Part shown: piece by piece, positions 34,877 to 42,925 of the stretch
Numbering within the stretch: position 1 is the first letter of the stretch
Layout of the letters: the number at the start of each line of letters is the position of its first letter
From: Bacillota bacterium
Lineage (GTDB): Bacteria; Bacillota; Syntrophomonadia; Syntrophomonadales; Syntrophomonadaceae
Length of the DNA: 64,000 nucleotides
NCBI GenBank assembly: GCA_023395515.1
Contig: JAEWZB010000114.1
Location: 15,803 to 79,802, forward strand
Direction: 5' to 3'
Notes under the pieces: generated by a model
What the model saw: the letters and a program-made list of their open reading frames with translations, nothing else
Told to the model about the DNA's origin: nothing
Database searches by the model: none
Program-made: the position numbers and the translations under genes

Positions 34877-36376
34877 ATGGCGTATTTAGCTTTATATAGA
34901 GCTTGGCGGCCTAGAATATTTGCCGAAGTGGTGGGGCAGGAGAAAATAGTAACTGCTTTACGCAATGCCATAAGTGAAAAACGGCTGGCCCATGCTTACC
35001 TTTTTTCCGGGCCTAGAGGTACAGGCAAGACGAGTATTGCTAAAATAGTAGCTAAAGCCGTTAATTGCCAGAACCTGCTCGGTGGCGAGCCGTGTAATAC
35101 GTGCAGTAGCTGTTTAGATATTAATAACGGGAATTTTATGGATGTTATAGAAATAGACGCGGCTTCTAACCGGGGTATAGACGAAATCAGGGATTTAAGA
35201 GAAAAGGTCAGGGTACTTCCTGCCCAAGGTAAATATAAAGTTTACATAATTGATGAAGTTCATATGTTAACTACGGAAGCATTTAATGCTTTATTAAAAA
35301 CTATTGAAGAACCACCTGATTCGGTTATTTTTATTTTGGCTACCACTGAACCCCAAAAAATACCGGCTACCATTCGCTCCCGTTGCCAAAGTTATAGTTT
35401 TAGACGTTTGAGTACTGAAGAGATAAAAGAACGTTTACATGAGGTAGCTAAGGCTAAGGACATAATAATAGAAGAAGAAGCCAGTTTAGTTATAGCTAGA
35501 AGAGCTAATGGGGGCTTAAGGGATGCTTTAAGTATTTTAGATCAATTATTCTCTTATAAAGGGCAACATATTAATAAACCAGATGTACTAGACATTTTAG
35601 GTATTGTTGACCATGTATTTTTAGCCCGACTAATGGATGCTATTATTGACCAAGATACTAGTAAGGTTATTCAATTAATAACTACTGCTTTAAGTGAGGG
35701 TAAGGAAGCTGCGCAGATTGCTAAAGAAATGTCTTTATATCTGCGTGATTTACTTTTATATGCTAATGCCGGAGATGGAGTGGATTTTTACGTAGCTGAT
35801 GAAGATGTTAAACCGATTATGGATAAGCAAAAAGCTAAGGTGAATAAAGATAATCTGGTTCAAGCATTGCATATAATGATGGATACAACGGAGCGGCTTA
35901 AGTTTAGCGAGGGGCAAAAATTTTTATTAGAAGTAGGGTTTTTAGAGTTAACCGAGCTTTTCAAACCGGCAACTGAAGAAATTCCCCAACCAATTAAAAG
36001 TGCAGAAAAACCTGTTAAAAGCCCTACTCCCGCTAATAAGGCAGAAAAAACCGAAGCCCGGGATGTTTTATGGGGTAAAATTTTAGCCGCCGTTAAAGAG
36101 AAAAAAGTGCCTACTCATGCCCTGCTCTCTCAAGGTATATTAATAGGCTCTAAAGATGATGTGATTTATATTGGGTTTAAAAAAGGTTTTAAATTTCATA
36201 AAGAAAGAATGGAAGAAAAGGCTAACCGTGAAATAGTGGAAAACGTATTAGAGGAAATGTTTAACCGGAAAGCTGAAATACAGTTTGTTTTCCTGGATGA
36301 TGACCAATATAATGATATTATTGTTAAAAAAGCCATTGAGTATTTTGGACAAGATATGGTGGAAATAAAAGATTAA
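34877..36376 (+). CDS. dnaX: DNA polymerase III gamma/tau subunit
   Basis: A 499-residue clamp-loader ATPase. Walker A is GPRGTGKT (45-52), the zinc module is C64, C73, C76 and C79, and Walker B with the DExH box is IIDEVHML near residue 123. The sensor 1 region LATTEPQKIPATIRSRCQSY follows. The C-terminal part after residue 370 is shorter than in enteric tau and contains a Lys/Pro/Ala-rich linker. It loads the DnaN clamp and bridges the replisome. It begins the dnaX-ybaB-recR cluster. The start is ATG 34877 after GGGAGGG. Confidence 0.97.
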   Translation: MAYLALYRAWRPRIFAEVVGQEKIVTALRNAISEKRLAHAYLFSGPRGTGKTSIAKIVAKAVNCQNLLGGEPCNTCSSCLDINNGNFMDVIEIDAASNRGIDEIRDLREKVRVLPAQGKYKVYIIDEVHMLTTEAFNALLKTIEEPPDSVIFILATTEPQKIPATIRSRCQSYSFRRLSTEEIKERLHEVAKAKDIIIEEEASLVIARRANGGLRDALSILDQLFSYKGQHINKPDVLDILGIVDHVFLARLMDAIIDQDTSKVIQLITTALSEGKEAAQIAKEMSLYLRDLLLYANAGDGVDFYVADEDVKPIMDKQKAKVNKDNLVQALHIMMDTTERLKFSEGQKFLLEVGFLELTELFKPATEEIPQPIKSAEKPVKSPTPANKAEKTEARDVLWGKILAAVKEKKVPTHALLSQGILIGSKDDVIYIGFKKGFKFHKERMEEKANREIVENVLEEMFNRKAEIQFVFLDDDQYNDIIVKKAIEYFGQDMVEIKD

Positions 36377-36389
36377 GGAGGAATTAATA

Positions 36390-36713
36390 ATGTTTAATCC
36401 TGGTGGTGGCTCTATGAACAAAATGATAAAACAAGCTAAAAAGGTTCAGGAACAGATTGCCAAGATGCAAGAGGATTTGAAGGAAAGGGAAATAGAAGCA
36501 TCTGCAGGTGGAGGAGTAGTCAGTGTTATCGTTAATGGAAAACAAGAATTAAAATCTATAAAAATTAACCCTGAAGCAGTAGACCCAGAAGATGTAGAAA
36601 TGTTAGAAGACTTAATTGTAGCCGCAGTAAATGAAGGAGTAAGAAAATCACAGGATATGGTCTCCACTGAAATGGCTAAAATTACCGGAGGACTTAATAT
36701 TCCCGGATTATAA
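36390..36713 (+). CDS. ybaB: YbaB/EbfC nucleoid-associated protein
   Basis: A 107-residue protein of the YbaB/EbfC family: MNKMIKQAKKVQEQIAKMQE helix, then GGGVVSVIVNGKQELKSIKI and a C-terminal helix. Family members are dimeric DNA-binding proteins. Its place between dnaX and recR is strongly conserved across bacteria. The real initiation may be ATG 36390 (MFNPGGGSMNKM), with AAGGAGG upstream. Confidence 0.95.
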   Translation: MFNPGGGSMNKMIKQAKKVQEQIAKMQEDLKEREIEASAGGGVVSVIVNGKQELKSIKINPEAVDPEDVEMLEDLIVAAVNEGVRKSQDMVSTEMAKITGGLNIPGL

Positions 36714-36748
36714 AATAATGACCACTTACGATAATAGGAGGCTTATAT

Positions 36749-37348
36749 ATGAGACTGGCCCGACCTCTGGAAAACTTGATAGACCAACTTATAAAACTTC
36801 CTACCATCGGACCTAAAACTGCCCAAAGATTAGCATTATTTCTGCTCAAGGTACCAGAGCAAGAGGCTAAATCACTAGCCCAAGCGATTTTAGAAATGAG
36901 GCTAAAAGTTAAGCCTTGTTCTATTTGCGGTTATTTAACGGATACTGATCCCTGTCCAATATGTCAGGATGACCAAAGGGATAGAAGTATTATCTGTGTA
37001 GCTGAAGAGGCTAGTGATATCATTTCTATAGAAAGAACTAATTACCGGGGTCAATATTATGTATTAAATAAAGAATTTCATGTGATGGAAGGACAAGACT
37101 TGGATGAAATAGATTTGGAACCATTGAAAAAGCGCTTGGCCAGCGGGGAAATAAAAGAAGTTATTTTGGCTTTTAACCCCGATTTGGATGGGGAAATCAT
37201 GGCCCGCCTTTTAGCAGATACAGCCGAGGAACACCAAGTAAGAGTTACCAGGTTAGCCCATGGTCTACCGGTAGGGGGAGATATCGAATTTGCCGATGAA
37301 CTTACCCTTAGACGTGCTTTAGAAGGACGAAAAGACTTTAGAGAATAA
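36749..37348 (+). CDS. recR: Recombination mediator RecR
   Basis: A 199-residue protein with an N-terminal helix-hairpin-helix (LIKLPTIGPKTAQRLALFLL), a zinc finger with C57, C60, C69 and C72, and a TOPRIM domain (IICVAEEASDIISIE to about residue 175). RecR acts with RecF and RecO to place RecA on gapped DNA; recF is at 2083. It is 35 bases after ybaB with ATAGGAGG upstream. Confidence 0.97.
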   Translation: MRLARPLENLIDQLIKLPTIGPKTAQRLALFLLKVPEQEAKSLAQAILEMRLKVKPCSICGYLTDTDPCPICQDDQRDRSIICVAEEASDIISIERTNYRGQYYVLNKEFHVMEGQDLDEIDLEPLKKRLASGEIKEVILAFNPDLDGEIMARLLADTAEEHQVRVTRLAHGLPVGGDIEFADELTLRRALEGRKDFRE

Positions 37349-37406
37349 ATTAAAACTTCCCGACATACAATTAGATACAAGCTCCTTGTATGGACGGGGG
37401 GGTGTT

Positions 37407-37640
37407 ATGGGAATTACCGACCTGCTTAGCCGGGTTGTTCAGTACTTTTCAATAAAAGAACCGGAACCACCTAAGGGTTTTTCTGATGAAGAACTTTTAC
37501 GAGATGCCCATGAAAAATTAAACCAAGCTAGAAATGTTTTTGCTAGAACCGACCCTGAATTTATTGACTATGCAGTATACAATCTCCGGGCAGCAGAGGA
37601 AAGATATAATTCTTTAGTTAAGCGGATAAAAAGCAAGTAG
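37407..37640 (+). CDS. YaaL-like DUF2508 family protein
   Basis: A 77-residue protein with a helical region LRDAHEKLNQARNVFARTDP and EFIDYAVYNLRAAEERYNSL, matching the YaaL/DUF2508 proteins found between recR and bofA in spore formers. No biochemical function is known to me. I chose ATG 37407, which has GGGGGGGTG just upstream; the TTG at 37386 would add seven residues with no ribosome site. Confidence 0.8.
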   Translation: MGITDLLSRVVQYFSIKEPEPPKGFSDEELLRDAHEKLNQARNVFARTDPEFIDYAVYNLRAAEERYNSLVKRIKSK

Positions 37641-37685
37641 TATATTTTTTCTTTTATATTGTATTACTGATAATGGGAGGTTTAT

Positions 37686-37952
37686 ATGGAGATTGTAAAT
37701 GTTATAATGGCAGCCTTGTTTTTGCTGGTTATCTTATACATAGTAGCGCAAGTTTTTTTAAAACCGATTAAGCTGTTATGGAAATTAATATTTAATTCAG
37801 CCGTAGGCTTAATATTATTGATGGTAGTAAACTACATTGGAGCCTTGGTGTCATTTAAAATAGCCATAAACGTAATTACAGTTCTTATTGCGGGGTTTTT
37901 AGGGATACCGGGTATATTACTTTTAATTTGTTTTCAATTGCTCCTTAAGTAA
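37686..37952 (+). CDS. bofA: BofA-like pro-sigmaK processing inhibitor
   Basis: An 88-residue membrane protein with two or three hydrophobic segments and the C-terminal family motif ITVLIAGFLGIPGILLLICF. In Bacillus BofA holds the SpoIVFB protease inactive in the outer forespore membrane until engulfment is complete. Its presence here argues that the organism forms spores. It lies at the end of the dnaX-ybaB-recR-yaaL cluster, 45 bases after yaaL, with GGGAGG upstream. Confidence 0.88.
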   Translation: MEIVNVIMAALFLLVILYIVAQVFLKPIKLLWKLIFNSAVGLILLMVVNYIGALVSFKIAINVITVLIAGFLGIPGILLLICFQLLLK

Positions 37953-37962
37953 TTACAAATTA

Positions 37963-37995
37963 AAGGACCTGCTTTTACCGGCAGGTCTTTTTTTA
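37963..37995 (+). terminator. Terminator after bofA
   Basis: GACCTGC (37966-37972) pairs with GCAGGTC (37981-37987), followed by a T-run. Confidence 0.88.
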
Positions 37996-38209
37996 TTTTA
38001 TAAAATTAATAATGATTTTACTTAAATGTGGGGGAATTTTCATACCTTCAATTAGTAAGTATTACATGATACTTGGGAATCAGAGTATCAGTAATAGGGC
38101 AAAATGAAGGTAATATGAACAGGTTATAAGGTAAAGTCATATATTATTATCATATTTTTCTCATATTTTGCGTAAATGTGAGTAATAATTATCTATTCTA
38201 AGATAATTA

Positions 38210-38239
38210 TTGACGCACAATTGACAACTAATTTATACT
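38210..38239 (+). promoter_or_regulatory. Promoter of the P-loop gene/kor region
   Basis: TTGACG (38210-38215) with 18 bases to TATACT (38234-38239). The predicted start of transcription, near 38246, practically coincides with the first ATG (38247), which favours translation starting downstream near the AGGAGG at 38290. The preceding stretch from 37996 is AT-rich and shows nothing else I can identify. Confidence 0.5.
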
Positions 38240-38246
38240 TAGACAA

Positions 38247-38978
38247 ATGTTACTACAATCTCTACTCTTTTTAATAATTGTATACAATCAGGAGGTGTTT
38301 TGGTTTACGGAGCAAACTACAGCAAGAATCGTAGAAGCATTTATCGGTGAGTATGCCAGTGGCAAAAGTGAAATGGCTATCAATCGGGCTATAGAGTTAA
38401 AGGGATTAGACCGCATAGTAACATTAGTAGACTTAGATACGGTTGAACCGTTTTATACTTTAAGGCCGCTAAAAAAGCTTTTAGAAGAAAAAGGGCTAAA
38501 CATTATTGGCTTTTCCACCGAAGATTCATTTGGCTTAGGTGAGACGGGGGCCATGTTAAACCCGCGAGCTAAATGGGCATTAATGAATGAAGGGGATATT
38601 ATATTAGATATTGGTTATGGAGTTTACGGGGCTAAGACCCTTAATCTGGTAGAAGGAGCCTGGGAATCTCCAGAACTAAAAATAATTGCCGTGGTAAACT
38701 ATACCCGCCCTATGACTAATTCCGTAGATAAAATAGAGGAATATTTAACTAGCTTAGGCCGGGTAGATGCTATAATTGCCAACACACATTTAGGAAATGA
38801 TACTACCCTGGATATAATAGCTAAGGGCAATGATGAGATTATAAAGGCGGCGGTAAAACTTAATATTCCGGTAGAATATATGGCCATAGATAAAGGAATG
38901 TATGAAAAGGCCGCTAATTATAGTTTTGCTGCGCCGGTTAAGTTTATCGAGAGATATATGCCTGCGGCTATATGGTAG
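38247..38978 (+). CDS. P-loop ATPase-like protein of unknown function
   Basis: Up to 243 residues. The core starts ARIVEAFIGEYASGKSEMAI, with a deviant Walker A (GEYASGKS), followed by LVDLDTVEPFYTLRPL, which resembles a MinD/CobQ-like switch, and GDIILDIGYGVYGAKTLNL. I know this family only as an uncharacterised clostridial protein often beside 2-oxoacid:ferredoxin oxidoreductases; it precedes korA here by 54 bases. The start is uncertain. ATG 38247 lacks a ribosome site and lies at the predicted transcription start; the in-frame GTG 38295 overlaps the strong AGGAGG at 38290-38295; the well-placed TTG 38300 is out of frame. Confidence 0.75.
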   Translation: MLLQSLLFLIIVYNQEVFWFTEQTTARIVEAFIGEYASGKSEMAINRAIELKGLDRIVTLVDLDTVEPFYTLRPLKKLLEEKGLNIIGFSTEDSFGLGETGAMLNPRAKWALMNEGDIILDIGYGVYGAKTLNLVEGAWESPELKIIAVVNYTRPMTNSVDKIEEYLTSLGRVDAIIANTHLGNDTTLDIIAKGNDEIIKAAVKLNIPVEYMAIDKGMYEKAANYSFAAPVKFIERYMPAAIW

Positions 38979-39032
38979 ATATAAGGGTAGAGTTTCCTAT
39001 TAATTTAAACTGTCGGGAGGTGCTTTAAATAA

Positions 39033-40121
39033 ATGCAAAATGTTATAGGTGAGACGAAGAAAGCATTTATTACAGGTAATGAAGCAGTAGCTTGGGCTAC
39101 TTTAGCAGCCGGGGCTGATGTTATGTTTGGTTATCCCATTACACCGCAAAATGAAGTAATGCATTACTGGACTAGATTAGCTCCCCAATATGGACGGGGT
39201 TTTCTACAGACAGAAGACGAAATTTCCGCGGGATTTACTGTATGTGGTGCAGTTCAAGGAGGTAAGAAAGCCTTTACTGCTACAGCCGGGCCGGGTAATG
39301 TGCTTATGCAAGAGCCATTTGGTATGGCCGAAGCGATGAGACTGCCTTTAGTAGCTATAATTCAGCAAAGAGGTGGACCTTCTTCGGGGACAGTTATATA
39401 TTCACAGCAAGAAGTACTTCTTACTACTTATGGTGGTAATGGAGAAGGCCATCGTATTGTTTATTCAACTGCTACTCATCAAGAGATTTATGATTATACT
39501 ATCAAAGCTTTCAATACCGCCTGGAAATATAGATTTCCTACTTTTGTACTTGGTGACGGATACCAAGCTAAAATGCGTGAACCTTTAGAAATGTATAATC
39601 CCGAGGAGAAGGGCATTGAGATAGTTAAACCTTATCCTTTAATCGGGTTGGAAGGAAAGATGGGAGAAAATAGAGAGCCGCAGCATCTTAACAACATATA
39701 TAGTTTAGAAGAAGAATTGTATGAGGTAGTACTCAAATTTGCGGCAGAATATGAAGCTATTACTCCTGAAATAGCCGAATATAAAGAAAATCAATGTGAA
39801 GATGCCGATATAATTATTTTGACTCATGGGGTGGTATCCAGGGCGGCTGATGATGCAGTCCGGGCTTTACGCAGTCAAGGTATAAAAGCCGGATCATTTA
39901 GACCAGTTACCTTAAGACCTTTTCCCACTCAAGCACTGCGTGATGTGATTGCTAACAGCAATGCTAAAAAATTGCTTATAGCCGAATCAGCTTATGGTCA
40001 ATTAGATAAATTAGTTAAACAGGAAATATATGGGGAAACCATTAAGATTGAAAATCTGTTTATGCCCGGAGTCGGCATAATAGATTACGATATAATGAAT
40101 AAGGTTAAGAGTATTATATAA
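39033..40121 (+). CDS. korA: 2-oxoglutarate:ferredoxin oxidoreductase alpha subunit (KorA)
   Basis: A 362-residue subunit. The N-terminal pyrimidine-binding domain shows GNEAVAWATLAAGADVMFGY then PITPQNEV, and AGPGNVLMQEPFGMAEAMRL. KorA with KorB decarboxylates a 2-oxoacid (most often 2-oxoglutarate) to acyl-CoA and reduces ferredoxin; in anaerobes it can also run in the carboxylating direction. A branched-chain 2-oxoacid (Vor-type) substrate is possible. It heads a korA-B-C-D operon with GGGAGGTG upstream of ATG 39033. Confidence 0.93.
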   Translation: MQNVIGETKKAFITGNEAVAWATLAAGADVMFGYPITPQNEVMHYWTRLAPQYGRGFLQTEDEISAGFTVCGAVQGGKKAFTATAGPGNVLMQEPFGMAEAMRLPLVAIIQQRGGPSSGTVIYSQQEVLLTTYGGNGEGHRIVYSTATHQEIYDYTIKAFNTAWKYRFPTFVLGDGYQAKMREPLEMYNPEEKGIEIVKPYPLIGLEGKMGENREPQHLNNIYSLEEELYEVVLKFAAEYEAITPEIAEYKENQCEDADIIILTHGVVSRAADDAVRALRSQGIKAGSFRPVTLRPFPTQALRDVIANSNAKKLLIAESAYGQLDKLVKQEIYGETIKIENLFMPGVGIIDYDIMNKVKSII

Positions 40122-40157
40122 AAGTTATTTATATTTTTTCATAAGGAGGCATAAATA

Positions 40158-40907
40158 ATGGTAGCACCAGCAACACCAAAATCATGGTATCTACCTTCCA
40201 AGCCGCATAAATTCTGTCCCGGCTGTGGCCATGGTATAGTTTTAAAGGCTTTGGGTGAAGCGATAGATGAACTTGACATACAAGATAAGACTATATTTGG
40301 TTGTGATATAGGATGTTCATTATTATCCTGGAATTTCTTTGCCTGTGATAGTACCCAAACTCATCACGGCCGAACTACTCCGGTTATGGTAGGCATCAAA
40401 AGGTCACGCCCGGAACTTATAACTATTGGTTACATGGGTGATGGCGGTGGATATTCTATCGGCTCCCAGCATCTTTTAAATGCGGCGGTAAGAAATGAGA
40501 AAGTCACCTTAATTCTAGTTAATAATACCAACTATGGTATGACTGGGGGACAAATGGCTCCTACTACTTTACCTGGTCAAAAAACTGAAACTAGTCCCTT
40601 CGGAAGAGATCCGGAAGAAACCGGCTATCCCACCAAAGGACCGGAGTTTATAGCCGAGCTAACTCCAGATAGTGCCTATGTGGCTAGAGCTACCGTTTCT
40701 AAATATAATCAATTAAAAAGATTTATTAGAAATGCTTTGAAAAATCAGATGGAAGGGAATGGATTCTCCTTTGTAGAAGTTTTATCTACATGTCCTACTA
40801 ACTGGAGAACTAATGCCCAACAGACTTGGAGCTTCTTAGAGGACGAAATGGAACCCTACTTCCCGGTAGGGGAACTAAAGAGTCCTTTCGGAAAGGGGGA
40901 TGCTTAA
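40158..40907 (+). CDS. korB: 2-oxoglutarate:ferredoxin oxidoreductase beta subunit (KorB)
   Basis: A 249-residue thiamine-diphosphate subunit. The TPP/Mg motif is GYMGDGGGYSIGSQHLL with the downstream Asn in LVNNTNYGMTGGQ. Cysteines in HKFCPGCGHGI near residue 17 and in FGCDIGCS are the conserved cluster or substrate-site cysteines of this family. It forms the catalytic core with KorA. The stop overlaps the start of korC (TAATG at 40905-40909). Confidence 0.94.
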   Translation: MVAPATPKSWYLPSKPHKFCPGCGHGIVLKALGEAIDELDIQDKTIFGCDIGCSLLSWNFFACDSTQTHHGRTTPVMVGIKRSRPELITIGYMGDGGGYSIGSQHLLNAAVRNEKVTLILVNNTNYGMTGGQMAPTTLPGQKTETSPFGRDPEETGYPTKGPEFIAELTPDSAYVARATVSKYNQLKRFIRNALKNQMEGNGFSFVEVLSTCPTNWRTNAQQTWSFLEDEMEPYFPVGELKSPFGKGDA

Positions 40908-41494
40908 TGTCTTTGGTAAGAATTGCCCTTGCCGGTGAAGGTGGACAGGGCGTACAATCAGTAGCAGAGATTATTGCTGAAGCTGCTTATAACGAGAAGA
41001 AGCAAACTATTTATATTCCCAACTTTGGTCTGGAACAAAGGGGCGGGGTTTCTATAGCCTTTATCCAAGTTAGTGATCAAAGAATCGGAGCACCTAAATT
41101 TAATAAAGCTGATGTAGTAATTGCTCTCAGCGAAAGAGCAGTAGGAAGAACTGCTGTTTATTCGGATGAAAGCACACTTTTTGTATATGATCAAGGTTTT
41201 AAGGTAAATGATGAAGATTTACCGGAAAAGGCCAAGAAAATAATAGGGCTTCCTGCTATTGATACTGCAAATCAAGAACTGCATCCTCGAGTGTTTAATA
41301 TTATTATAATGGGAGCAGTTATTGGTCTTACTAATGTAGTAAGCTTTGCCGCAGCGAAAGAAGCTTTAGAACACAAGTTAGGCCACAAATTTGAAAAGAA
41401 TCCTAACTTAAGGGAATTAAACTTTAAAGCACTGGAAATAGGCAAGCAAATGGCAGAAGAATCCCTCCAGGAAGGGGTGGCTAATAATGCCTAA
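40907..41494 (+). CDS. korC: 2-oxoacid:ferredoxin oxidoreductase gamma subunit (KorC)
   Basis: A 195-residue CoA-binding-type gamma subunit: SLVRIALAGEGGQGVQSVAE at the N-terminus, NFGLEQRGGVSIAFIQVSD and a C-terminal helical region. I chose ATG 40907, overlapping the korB stop, as the family start is at MSLVRIA; the frame extends 27 codons upstream inside korB. It overlaps korD by 8 bases. Confidence 0.93.
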   Translation: MSLVRIALAGEGGQGVQSVAEIIAEAAYNEKKQTIYIPNFGLEQRGGVSIAFIQVSDQRIGAPKFNKADVVIALSERAVGRTAVYSDESTLFVYDQGFKVNDEDLPEKAKKIIGLPAIDTANQELHPRVFNIIIMGAVIGLTNVVSFAAAKEALEHKLGHKFEKNPNLRELNFKALEIGKQMAEESLQEGVANNA

Positions 41495-41756
41495 TAAACA
41501 ACCGGATGCAATATCAACACCAATGGAGAAGGCTAACTTTCATATCTTTCCCGAGTATTGCAAGGGATGTGGACTATGTAAAGAAAAATGTCCTAAGGAT
41601 ACGCTGATTTGGTCAGAAAAGCTGGGGATATATGGAACTCCCATTGTTAAACCTAAAGATACGGATAGCTGTATAGCTTGCAGTATATGTGAAATGGTTT
41701 GCCCTGATTGTGCCATACTAATCGAAAAGACTAAGAAGAGAAAAGTAACGGCATAG
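41487..41756 (+). CDS. korD: Ferredoxin-type delta subunit with two 4Fe-4S motifs (KorD)
   Basis: An 89-residue protein with two CxxCxxCxxxCP motifs: C25, C28, C31, C35 and C62, C65, C68, C72. It transfers electrons between the KorB cluster and external ferredoxin. It comes last in this operon (A-B-C-D), whereas many Kor/Vor operons have the delta gene first. The Lys/Arg-rich C-terminus TKKRKVTA is unremarkable. Confidence 0.93.
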   Translation: MPNKQPDAISTPMEKANFHIFPEYCKGCGLCKEKCPKDTLIWSEKLGIYGTPIVKPKDTDSCIACSICEMVCPDCAILIEKTKKRKVTA

Positions 41757-41821
41757 TTTTAAAGAGTGGTTTTAAGTTTGTTAGAAAGCTTAAACCATAC
41801 TCAACTAATACTAAAGAAGTG

Positions 41822-41862
41822 AAAAGGGAGGCAATATCACTAAGGTATTGCTTCTCTTTTTT
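41822..41862 (+). terminator. Terminator after korD
   Basis: AGGGAGGCAATA and TATTGCTTCTCTT form an imperfect stem followed by a T-run. It lies between the plus-strand kor operon and the end of the convergent cobalamin operon and may serve both. Confidence 0.75.
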
Positions 41863-41935
41863 GATTTTATCAAAACATCTGTTGGCGGGCTTTTAGTGAT
41901 TAGTTCCCGTTTACGGGCCGTCGTTCAGCGATGTT

Positions 41936-42220
41936 CTACTTGGAAGCATCATCTTTTTTCCTGGTCATTTCTATAATCTGGGCAATTTTACCGGTGATAG
42001 TTAAATAGCTGCTGCGTTCATGAGGCAATAGACATTGGCTGCAATTCTTAACTCCTTTAGCAGTATAGAAATAGTTACCGCCACAGTGCTCTCCCAGAGC
42101 ATAAAGCGGGCAATAACAGAAAAGGCAGTTAAAATCCTCCGGCCGGTCGGTAGCATGGCACGGGAAATATTCGCATTCTGTGTGACAAAAAAACCGCGCT
42201 TTTTTTTCGGGATCCTTCAT
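41936..42220 (-). CDS. Cysteine-rich small-domain protein of cobalamin loci
   Basis: A 94-residue protein with ten cysteines, in FFCHTECEYFPCH, FNCLFCYCPLY, EHCGG and KNCSQCLLPH. It matches the cysteine-rich small-domain family that recurs next to cobalamin genes in Clostridia and archaea. The cysteine and His spacing suggests zinc or an iron-sulfur cluster; no function is established to my knowledge. It is the last gene of the minus-strand cobalamin operon, 69 bases after cbiC, with TAGGAGA upstream of ATG 42220. Confidence 0.8.
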   Translation of the reverse strand: MKDPEKKARFFCHTECEYFPCHATDRPEDFNCLFCYCPLYALGEHCGGNYFYTAKGVKNCSQCLLPHERSSYLTITGKIAQIIEMTRKKDDASK

Positions 42221-42289
42221 AAAATTTCTCCTACCAATTTTTTAATAAGGATAGAGTAATCTCACTCCTTTAATAATAGCATATCGTGC

Positions 42290-42925
42290 TCATTGCGGTC
42301 TGGTAAGCAGGTACATCAACGCGTTTACAATAGCGGCGGCCACGTTGCTGCCTCCTTTGCGGCCCCGGGCCACTATGTAGGGTACATTTGTCTGCATGAT
42401 GAGCTCCTTGGATTGGACTACATTTACAAAGCCCACTGGTACTCCTATAATCAGAGCGGGAGAGATGAGGCCTTCATTAATAAGCTCATACAAGCGTATA
42501 AGGGCAGTAGGGGCATTTCCCACCGCGAAAATAGGATGGCCAGGCAGCAAGGCCGCCTTGTCCATGGAGGTCGCAGCCCGGGTAGAATTATGCTGCTGAG
42601 CGGTTAAAGCGATATCTTCGTCGGCCATAAAGCATAAAGCTTCAGTTCGAAGCTTAGCCAGTGCTCTTTGGTTGATTCCGGCTTTCACCATATTGGTGTC
42701 GGTTACAATAGGTTCACCCCGGCGCAGGGCATCAAGTCCTGCTGTAAGCGCGGTCTGGGCAAAACACAGGGTGTCGGCATAGTCAAAATCCGCGGTTGTA
42801 TGTATGACCCGTTTTATGATAGGGGCCAGTTCTGGGTCCAGGGGCCGGGGAAGCTCCTTTTCTATAATGGCAAAGCTCCGCAGTTCAATCTCTTCCGGCC
42901 GTAGCTTTTCAAGCTTAAGGTTCAT
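42290..42925 (-). CDS. cbiC: Cobalt-precorrin-8 methylmutase CbiC
   Basis: A 211-residue enzyme that migrates the C-11 methyl group to C-12, giving cobyrinic acid. The catalytic histidine is H42 in RVIHTTADFDYAD, and TDTNMVKAGIN and GVPVGFVNVVQSKE are family signatures. The start ATG 42925 overlaps the cbiP stop by 4 bases and has GGAGGAAGG upstream, so translation is likely coupled. Confidence 0.95.
   Translation of the reverse strand: MNLKLEKLRPEEIELRSFAIIEKELPRPLDPELAPIIKRVIHTTADFDYADTLCFAQTALTAGLDALRRGEPIVTDTNMVKAGINQRALAKLRTEALCFMADEDIALTAQQHNSTRAATSMDKAALLPGHPIFAVGNAPTALIRLYELINEGLISPALIIGVPVGFVNVVQSKELIMQTNVPYIVARGRKGGSNVAAAIVNALMYLLTRPQ

Noticed and set aside
35990..36060. Programmed frameshift site in dnaX that would give a gamma form
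   Set aside because: No A-rich slippery heptamer with a following hairpin was found in the linker region.
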